Shown here: piece by piece, positions 1 to 5,012 of the stretch
How the letters are laid out: every line of letters begins with the position of its first letter
How positions within the stretch are numbered: the stretch's first letter is position 1
NCBI GenBank assembly: GCA_020200195.1
Contig: JAIVJE010000340.1
Span: forward strand, 1-6,818
DNA length: 6,818 bases
DNA from: Acidobacteriota bacterium
GTDB taxonomy: Bacteria; Acidobacteriota; Vicinamibacteria; Vicinamibacterales; 2-12-FULL-66-21
Direction: 5' to 3'
The notes under the pieces: model-generated
What the model was told of the DNA's origin: nothing
Database searches by the model: none
The model's input: the letters and a program-made list of their open reading frames with translations, nothing else
Position numbers and translations under genes: made by a program

Positions 1-811
1 TTCAGCACGTCCCGCACAGCGATCGCCTTGTCGAACGCCGCCTGGATGCTCCTGGCCGGCTCGGTTTCACCCGGCTTCACCACGTAGGCCACGCGCTTGA
101 CGTCGGTGCCGAAGTTCATGATCTGCACACCGCGGTCGATCATGACGACGTCGCCCGGCTGGATGCTGCGGGCCGTGGACGTGGCGACGATGCCGTCGGC
201 ACCGGTGATGTAGACGGATGGCATGTCGGAACTCGGAACCGAGGGCCGCGCTCGAGGAGGCGATCCTGGAGCCACCACGCCACGTCCTCGAGGGTGGTCC
301 TGCCAGCCGTGATGACCTCATTCGACAACGCGCGCTCCGCGAGCTGGACGGCGATGCCGGCAGCTTCACCGAAGACCACGATCTCCGACGCGACCCGGCG
401 CGAGCGGAATTCGCTCACAAGGCGTTCCGCGCTCACCATCCGCGAGGCGTACGGCTCTCCAAGCGTTTTCACCAGGTGCTGATACACGGCGTGGGAGAGG
501 CCGTCAGCCGGGCCGATCTCGTCGGACATGTTGACGGCAATGCGTCTGGGGTTACGTGATTTCACGAAAGCCGCGACCTTCGACGCAGGGGCGAAGATGT
601 CGTAGGCCCCTGACTGCTCTATCAGGTAGCCGCTCGGCCCGAGCGCCGCGCGTTCGATCCGGTCCCCCCCGCGGTCGGTGAAGATGTAGTAGCCCACACC
701 GGAGATGTAGCCGCGGCCGAGATCCTCCCAGAGCGTGGACTCGACGATGAAGCGGCATGAGCGGCAGGAGACTCTGACGTCGCCCGCGAGCGGGTCAAAT
801 AGGCGTATCAT
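1..811 (-). pseudogene. M24-family metallopeptidase (Xaa-Pro aminopeptidase-like), frameshifted, partial
   Basis: Members of this family are metal-dependent aminopeptidases of the pita-bread fold that remove N-terminal residues next to proline. Reading from 811 downward, about 189 codons look like the N-terminal domain and linker of such a protein (NPRRIAVNMS, ADGLSHAVY, SAERLVSEFRSRR, TTLEDVAWWLQDRLLERG). The frame then fails. Homologous reading resumes two frames over from about 224 (MPSVYITG) and runs off the left edge. Removing one C from the CCC run at 243-245 and one from the CC at 228-229 gives a smooth join, ERGLGSEFDMPSVYITG. The downstream part carries the first two M24 metal ligands: the Asp of MIDRG (codon 135-137) and the Asp of GTDVKR (codon 102-104). 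The remaining ligands would lie outside the window. The N-terminus also looks shorter than the relatives I remember, with no signal peptide. Either the gene is decayed or the assembly has indel errors; family assignment is firm, inactivation is inference. Confidence 0.78.
806..811 (+). promoter_or_regulatory. possible -10 element (TATCAT) of the kinase gene
   Basis: TATCAT matches five of six bases of the TATAAT consensus and ends 11 bp before the kinase start codon. Transcription would then begin about 5 nt before the ATG. No Shine-Dalgarno sequence precedes that ATG, so a leaderless or nearly leaderless message would fit. I see no convincing -35 box at normal spacing. The hexamer overlaps the proposed start codon of the divergent M24 frame. 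Confidence 0.25.
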
Positions 812-822
812 CCACCCATCCC

Positions 823-3729
823 ATGGTCGGCCAAACGGTTTCCCATTACCGCATCGTCGAGCAGCTCGGCGCCGGCGGCATGGGTGTCGTTTACAAGGCC
901 GACGATTTGCGGCTGAAGCGGGCCGTCGCGCTGAAGTTTCTTCCCCTCGAACTGACGCGCGATCCTGAAGCCAAACAGCGACTCATCCAGGAAGCGCAAG
1001 CGGCTTCGGCGCTCGATCACCCCAATATCTGCGTCATCCACGAGATCGACGAAACGCCCGACGGGCGCGTCTTCATCGCGATGGGGTACTACGAGGGGGA
1101 CACGCTGAAGGCGCGGATCGCGCGTGGACCCCTTCCCGTGGCCGACGCGGTCGACATCGCGATGCAGGTCGCCCGCGCCCTCGCCGGCGCGCACGAGGCC
1201 GGCATCGTCCATCGCGACGTGAAGCCCGCCAACATCATGGTGACCCACCGCGGCGAGGTGAAACTCGTCGACTTCGGTATTGCGAAGTTGACGGGGCAGA
1301 CCCGCGTGACGCGGACTGGAACCACGCTGGGCACTGTAGCCTACATGGCGCCCGAACAGATTGCGGGGCGCGATGCAGACGAGCGGTCGGACATCTGGGC
1401 GCTTGGCGTCGTGCTGTTCGAGATGCTGACGGGCCGCCTGCCGTTTCGCGGGGATCACGAGATTGCGTTGATCAACGCGATCGTCAACGACCAACCTCGC
1501 AGCGTGCGCGAGCTGCGGACCGAGGTGCCGCCGTCGCTGGATCGGGTCGTGGCGCGAGCGCTGGAGAAAGATCCTGCCGCGCGCGACGCGTCGGCGCGCG
1601 AATTCCTGCAGCACCTGACCGAGATGCAGCCGCGACTGACCGGCACGGTCCCGCTCGCAGCGGCGCCGCCGCGCTGGCGCACTCTGGCGCGCCCACGCGT
1701 GGCCGTGCCCGTGATGCTCGTGTTGCTCGCCGTGGCGGCGACCGGCGCCTTGTCGATTGCGCGTGCCAGCAATGCCCGGCGCGTCAAGGTCACGGCGGTC
1801 GCCGACATCAGGCGGTTGGTTGCAGAAGACGACTACGTCGGTGCCATGGCTGTTGCCAACGAGGCCAGCCGCGTGGTCGGCGGCGATCCGGCGCTCTCGA
1901 GTCTGTGGCCCGCCATGTCGGTCGTGCGGTCGCTGCAAAGCACACCGCCTGGCGCCCGCGTGCTGGTCCGTGATGCGCAGTTGCGCCACGACTGGCACTT
2001 GCTCGGCGAAACACCCATCCCGCACGCGCGCGTCCCGCTCGGCGTCAGCAGATGGAAGTTCGAGAAGGCTGGTTACGACACGGCGGAATTCGTCGAGTCG
2101 TCGGGCGGCCCACAGGCATTCCAGAGGCTCCGTACGGGCGTCGAGCTGACGCCATCGGGCAGCGTTCCGCCAGGCATGGTGAGGGTCCCCCCATCGCGCC
2201 TGGCGTTGACGCTTCTCGGCTATAACTACAACCTGACGATTCCGTCCGCGGAGTACCTGATCGACGATCACGAAGTGACGAACAAGGAATTCAAGGAATT
2301 CCTCGACGGCGGCGGCTACAACAAGCGTGAGTACTGGACAGAACCAATCGTGAAAGATGACCGCACACTGGCGTGGCAGGATGCGATGGCACTCTTCCAC
2401 GATCAGACAGGCCGTCCCGGTCCGTCGACGTGGGAGGTTGGGACGTATCCACAAGGACAAGATGATTTTCCCGTCGCGGGCGTTAGTTGGTACGAAGCGG
2501 CTGCGTACGCCGCGTTCAAGGGCAAGCGTCTGCCGACCATTTATCACTTTGTGAACGCAGCAGGCCCGGGATTCGCCGCCCAGATCGCGCCGCTCAGCAA
2601 CGTCGCGGGCAAGGGGCCGGTGGCGGTGAAGCGGAGCCGGGCGATCAGTCCGTTTGGTCTGTATGACGTCGCCGGCAACGTCAAGGAATGGTGCTCGAAC
2701 GAGATGCCGCCGGGACGCCGGTACATTCTCGGCGGCTCGTGGAACGAGCCCGACTACATGTTTCTCTACGCCGACGCGCGCTCGCCCCTCGATCGATCCG
2801 CGCAGCACGGGTTTCGCTGCGTCCGGTATCCGACCCCGGCGAGCCTGCCAGAAGCGACGACCCGCGCAGTCGAACGCCGCGTGCGCGACTACGCCACTGA
2901 GAAGCCGGTGTCGGATGAAGTGTTCGGCGTGTATGAAAGTCTGTTTGCGTACGATCCGGCGCCGCTCGACGCGAAGGTCGAGAGCGTCGACGACAGCGCA
3001 GCCGGCTGGCGGCACGAACGCGTCTCGTTTTCAGCCGCGTACGGCGGCCAACGGCTTATCGCGCATTTGTACCTGCCGAAGCAGGTGAAAGCGCCATATC
3101 AGACGATCCTTTACTGGCCCGGATCGAGCGCGCTTCGCCCGGGATCCAGCGACGCGATCGATACGTCTGCGTTCGATTACCTGCTTTTGAGCGGTCGCGC
3201 CGTACTCACGCCGGTGTATTTCGGCACGCTCGATCGGTTCGACGGACGCGGCTCGTCGTGGCCCGACACCACGCGCGCGTACCGTGACTGGGTGACGAAA
3301 CAGGTCAACGACGCGCGGCGCGCGCTCGACTATGCCGAGACGCGGCCCGACAGCAAACGCGACGGCCTCGGCTACATGGGATTCAGTTGGGGTGGCCGCA
3401 TGGGGTCGATCGTCCTCGCGCTCGATCCGCGGCTGGGCGCGGCCGTCTTCATGGCGGGGGGACTTTCCGCTGCCGACGCGCCGCCGGAAGTCGATCCGCT
3501 GAACTTCGCGCCGCGAGTGTCCACCCCTGTGCTCATGGTGAACGGCGATTCCGACTACATCTTCGAACTGGCAGCGTCGCAAAAACCGTTGTTCCGATTG
3601 CTGGGTTCGCCCGCCGACCGCAAGCGCCACCTCGTGTTGCCAGGCGGGCACGGCATCATCGGCGACAAGCGCAGTCAGGTCATCCGCGAGATCCTTGACT
3701 GGTTCGATCGATATCTCGGACGTCCCTGA
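823..3729 (+). CDS. transmembrane Ser/Thr protein kinase with PEGA-like, FGE/SUMF1-like and alpha/beta hydrolase domains
   Basis: A 968-residue protein. Residues 9 to about 265 form a complete Hanks-type kinase: glycine loop GAGGMG (16-21), Lys38, Glu57, HRDVKPAN (130-137), DFG (150-152), APE (176-178) and Asp190, with several Thr in the activation loop (160-171). A single membrane helix follows at about 293-313, so the kinase should be cytoplasmic and the rest extracytoplasmic. Residues about 374-444 resemble a PEGA domain. Residues about 450-669 are FGE/SUMF1-like (DDHEVTNKEFKEFLDGGGY, FPVAGVSWYEAAAYA, LYDVAGNVKEWC, ILGGSW, GFRCVR) but lack the catalytic cysteine pair of true formylglycine-generating enzymes. 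Residues about 695-968 are an alpha/beta hydrolase: GFSWG with nucleophile Ser855, Asp909 or Asp911, His943. The start is chosen because MVGQTVSHYRIVEQLG is the usual opening of such kinases. Substrates and ligand are unknown; a sensor or signalling role is inferred. The gene converges on the DUF3891 gene. Confidence 0.93.
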   Translation: MVGQTVSHYRIVEQLGAGGMGVVYKADDLRLKRAVALKFLPLELTRDPEAKQRLIQEAQAASALDHPNICVIHEIDETPDGRVFIAMGYYEGDTLKARIARGPLPVADAVDIAMQVARALAGAHEAGIVHRDVKPANIMVTHRGEVKLVDFGIAKLTGQTRVTRTGTTLGTVAYMAPEQIAGRDADERSDIWALGVVLFEMLTGRLPFRGDHEIALINAIVNDQPRSVRELRTEVPPSLDRVVARALEKDPAARDASAREFLQHLTEMQPRLTGTVPLAAAPPRWRTLARPRVAVPVMLVLLAVAATGALSIARASNARRVKVTAVADIRRLVAEDDYVGAMAVANEASRVVGGDPALSSLWPAMSVVRSLQSTPPGARVLVRDAQLRHDWHLLGETPIPHARVPLGVSRWKFEKAGYDTAEFVESSGGPQAFQRLRTGVELTPSGSVPPGMVRVPPSRLALTLLGYNYNLTIPSAEYLIDDHEVTNKEFKEFLDGGGYNKREYWTEPIVKDDRTLAWQDAMALFHDQTGRPGPSTWEVGTYPQGQDDFPVAGVSWYEAAAYAAFKGKRLPTIYHFVNAAGPGFAAQIAPLSNVAGKGPVAVKRSRAISPFGLYDVAGNVKEWCSNEMPPGRRYILGGSWNEPDYMFLYADARSPLDRSAQHGFRCVRYPTPASLPEATTRAVERRVRDYATEKPVSDEVFGVYESLFAYDPAPLDAKVESVDDSAAGWRHERVSFSAAYGGQRLIAHLYLPKQVKAPYQTILYWPGSSALRPGSSDAIDTSAFDYLLLSGRAVLTPVYFGTLDRFDGRGSSWPDTTRAYRDWVTKQVNDARRALDYAETRPDSKRDGLGYMGFSWGGRMGSIVLALDPRLGAAVFMAGGLSAADAPPEVDPLNFAPRVSTPVLMVNGDSDYIFELAASQKPLFRLLGSPADRKRHLVLPGGHGIIGDKRSQVIREILDWFDRYLGRP

Positions 3730-3746
3730 ACGGTGTTCACGCCCAT

Positions 3747-4475
3747 TCACGTCGAGATTTGCCCACCCGACGCCACTCCCTTCACCACTACTTCCCGCGC
3801 CGCTGAGAACGCATGCTGTGCCTCTGACGCAGAGCGAAACGGCCGGGTGCGCAGCTCGCGAGCGGTGATCTCGAGCAAAACCTCCCGGCCCTCAAACGGA
3901 TCGGGCGTGATCGTGAGGCGCGTTCCGTCGAAACGCATGGCATATCCGGATCCGGTGTCGTCCGTCTGAATCTCGGTCCAGCCGTTGCAGAAGGTCAGGG
4001 ACGCCAGGTCACCGATGCGCAAGAAGAAGTAGTCGCGGAGCAAGTCGTCCAGCGTCAGCGGCGCGGCCGTGTGCAGGTGGCGATCGCGGGCGGCTTCCAT
4101 GTCGGTGAAGAACGGCGCCCAGTGGGAATCGCTTCGGTGGCGTCGGTACACGTGCAGCGCGTGGTGTGCCACGAGCGCCGCTGCATAGGGCCTGGCGGCG
4201 AGCCGCTCGACGCCACGCGGCCAGACCGCACGCCGGACATCGTCGGGCGCGCTGACGAAGTCGAGGACGCGACCGGTGACGTCGTCCACAACCGGAGCGA
4301 CATCCGCCTCGCGCCACCCGTTGTCGTGTTCTTCGATGGCGTGCAAAACCACACAATGCTGTGGCGCGTCGGGAAAGCCGTTGGCGCGCCACTGCCGCAT
4401 GATGCGGAAGGCCAGCGCCGCATGATCCGGTTGCGTGATGAGCACTTGAGATGATCCATTGAGCTGGATGATCAT
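3747..4475 (-). CDS. DUF3891 family protein
   Basis: A 242-residue soluble protein with no signal peptide or membrane segment. It resembles DUF3891 (Pfam), a family of unknown function. Recognisable parts are the N-terminal DHAALAFRIMRQW, the block HAIEEHDNGWREAD (45-58) followed by the phrase DDVTGRVLDF, the HH pair at 104-105, and RIGDLASLTFCNGW (153-166). The recurring His and Asp residues (His18, His45, His50-Asp51, His104-His105, Asp156) could form a metal site, but that is inference. The frame stays open upstream to 4625; I chose the ATG at 4475 because family-like sequence begins there and the upstream part is low-complexity and overlaps the end of the GYD gene. No Shine-Dalgarno sequence precedes this ATG. 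The stop lies 17 bp from the stop of the convergent kinase gene, leaving no room for a terminator between them. Confidence 0.85.
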   Translation of the reverse strand: MIIQLNGSSQVLITQPDHAALAFRIMRQWRANGFPDAPQHCVVLHAIEEHDNGWREADVAPVVDDVTGRVLDFVSAPDDVRRAVWPRGVERLAARPYAAALVAHHALHVYRRHRSDSHWAPFFTDMEAARDRHLHTAAPLTLDDLLRDYFFLRIGDLASLTFCNGWTEIQTDDTGSGYAMRFDGTRLTITPDPFEGREVLLEITARELRTRPFRSASEAQHAFSAAREVVVKGVASGGQIST

Positions 4476-4483
4476 GTTGTGCA

Positions 4484-4510
4484 AGTTTATGGCGTTTGCT
4501 GCGGCGTCAA
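4484..4510 (-). promoter_or_regulatory. possible promoter of the DUF3891 gene
   Basis: On the minus strand TTGACG (4510-4505) is followed after 15 bp by TAAACT (4489-4484). The first matches five of six bases of the -35 consensus and the second four of six of the -10 consensus; the spacing is short. Transcription would start only 2-3 nt before the ATG at 4475, implying a leaderless message, which fits the missing ribosome binding site. The match is weak enough to arise by chance. Confidence 0.25.
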
Positions 4511-4585
4511 GTCGGCCGCGCTGACACCGATCGCCACGATCAAGGCACGCGGCAGCAGTTGGCCGGTCCCAAGGATCCTCGTCAT
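4487..4585 (-). other. 32-codon reading frame resembling a signal peptide; remnant or chance
   Basis: Within the 136-bp gap between the GYD and DUF3891 genes a short frame begins with ATG (4585-4583) and ends at TAA. Its product starts MTRILGTGQLLPRALIVAIG and continues VSAADLTPQQTP. It has one or two N-terminal positive charges, a hydrophobic stretch and an alanine-rich VSAAD that could be a cleavage site, so it looks like the beginning of a secreted protein cut short. No ribosome binding site precedes it, and it overlaps the possible DUF3891 promoter. It may be a leftover 5' end of a lost gene, a small membrane peptide, or chance in GC-rich DNA. Apart from this and the possible promoter I see nothing else in the gap. 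Confidence 0.2.
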
Positions 4586-4611
4586 CGTCGATTTCAGACT
4601 CGATCCCTGCT

Positions 4612-4908
4612 CTACGTGCCGACACGCGGCAGAATCGCGCTCATTTCTGACGCCGTGAACGCGCGAAGCGACTGCGTCCGCACGTTGCCCAGGCCGCCGA
4701 CGGTCAACATCAGCGCGGTCAGCGAGGCGTCGTCCGGCGCTTCGACGATGGCGACGATGTCGTACTGGCCGATGGTCCAGTACACGTCCTTGAGGCTGGC
4801 GCCTGCCTTCTTCGCCATGTCTCTGAGCGCGTCCGCGCGCTTGCCTGTGTCTTTGACGTTCCGGATTCCCTGCTCCGTAAACTGGCCGAGGACGATGTAA
4901 GTAGCCAT
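4612..4908 (-). CDS. GYD domain-containing protein
   Basis: A 98-residue protein that is essentially a single GYD domain (Pfam GYD family), the usual length for these proteins. It shows the family's landmarks: MATYIVLGQFTEQGIRNVKD at the N-terminus, KRADALRDMAKKAG, the name-giving motif in the form YWTIGQYDIVAIVEAPDD (43-60), and GLGNVRTQSLRAFT (72-85). GYD proteins are small alpha/beta ferredoxin-like-fold proteins of unknown function, probably cytoplasmic and oligomeric; no catalytic residues are assigned. The start is well supported: GGAGGA (4920-4915) lies six bases before the ATG, and the family's typical first residues follow. It sits 104 bp downstream of the GH3 stop on the same strand, with the inverted repeat at 4918-4950 between them, so it may be cotranscribed or separately controlled. 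Confidence 0.88.
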   Translation of the reverse strand: MATYIVLGQFTEQGIRNVKDTGKRADALRDMAKKAGASLKDVYWTIGQYDIVAIVEAPDDASLTALMLTVGGLGNVRTQSLRAFTASEMSAILPRVGT

Positions 4909-4914
4909 TCACGC

Positions 4915-4920
4915 TCCTCC
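4915..4920 (-). promoter_or_regulatory. Shine-Dalgarno sequence of the GYD gene
   Basis: The minus strand reads GGAGGA, then GCGTGA, then the ATG at 4908. This is the clearest ribosome binding site in the window. Its first three bases (4920-4918) belong to the right arm of the adjacent inverted repeat, so folding of that hairpin in RNA could partly hide it. Confidence 0.75.
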
Positions 4921-4950
4921 GAGGGGATCATAATCCCTGATCCCCTCGGA
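4918..4950. repeat. perfect 13-bp inverted repeat with 7-nt spacer upstream of the GYD gene
   Basis: TCCGAGGGGATCA (4918-4930) and TGATCCCCTCGGA (4938-4950) are exact reverse complements separated by TAATCCC. In RNA this forms a strong hairpin. There is no T-run after it on either strand, so it is not a typical intrinsic terminator. On the minus strand a -10-like TATGAT lies at 4932-4927, across the loop and one arm, with a predicted start of transcription near 4920. The dyad could therefore be an operator lying on the GYD promoter, or an RNA hairpin that limits access to the Shine-Dalgarno sequence or protects the 3' end of the GH3 message. The repeat is seen directly; all roles are inference. 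Confidence 0.85.
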
Positions 4951-5012
4951 CACGGATTCCGGGCCGACGAAGACGCGCCCGGCAAACAGCGCGGGCCAGC
5001 CCGCAGCGCGGA

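Noticed and set aside
1577..1602. Palindromic GC-rich stretch around CGACGCGTCG
   Set aside because: It lies inside the kinase coding sequence, the perfect part is only 10 bp, and such palindromes are expected from GC-rich codons.
2285..2302. Direct repeat AAGGAATTC x2
   Set aside because: Encodes KEFKEF in the conserved FGE-like motif; two short copies in coding sequence do not indicate a repeat element.
808..3015. A 735-codon open frame on the minus strand opposite the kinase gene
   Set aside because: Its product is rich in Arg, His and Ala without family motifs, and it lies exactly opposite a gene with complete kinase and FGE-like motifs. Long antisense frames are common in GC-rich genes.
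3730..3746. Bidirectional terminator between the convergent kinase and DUF3891 genes
   Set aside because: The gap is 17 bp and holds no stem with a T-run on either strand.
3031..3750. A 239-codon minus-strand frame opposite the hydrolase domain
   Set aside because: Arg/Val/Glu-rich product with no recognisable domain; it mirrors the codon pattern of the kinase gene's hydrolase domain on the other strand.
4476..4625. An earlier start (4625) for the DUF3891 gene
   Set aside because: The 50 extra residues show no family similarity and the frame would overlap the end of the GYD gene; ATG 4475 begins the recognisable protein.
4981..5004. Possible terminator of the GH3 gene on the minus strand
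   Set aside because: The stem at 4991-5004 has only five base pairs with a 4-nt loop, followed by just three T residues; too weak in GC-rich DNA.
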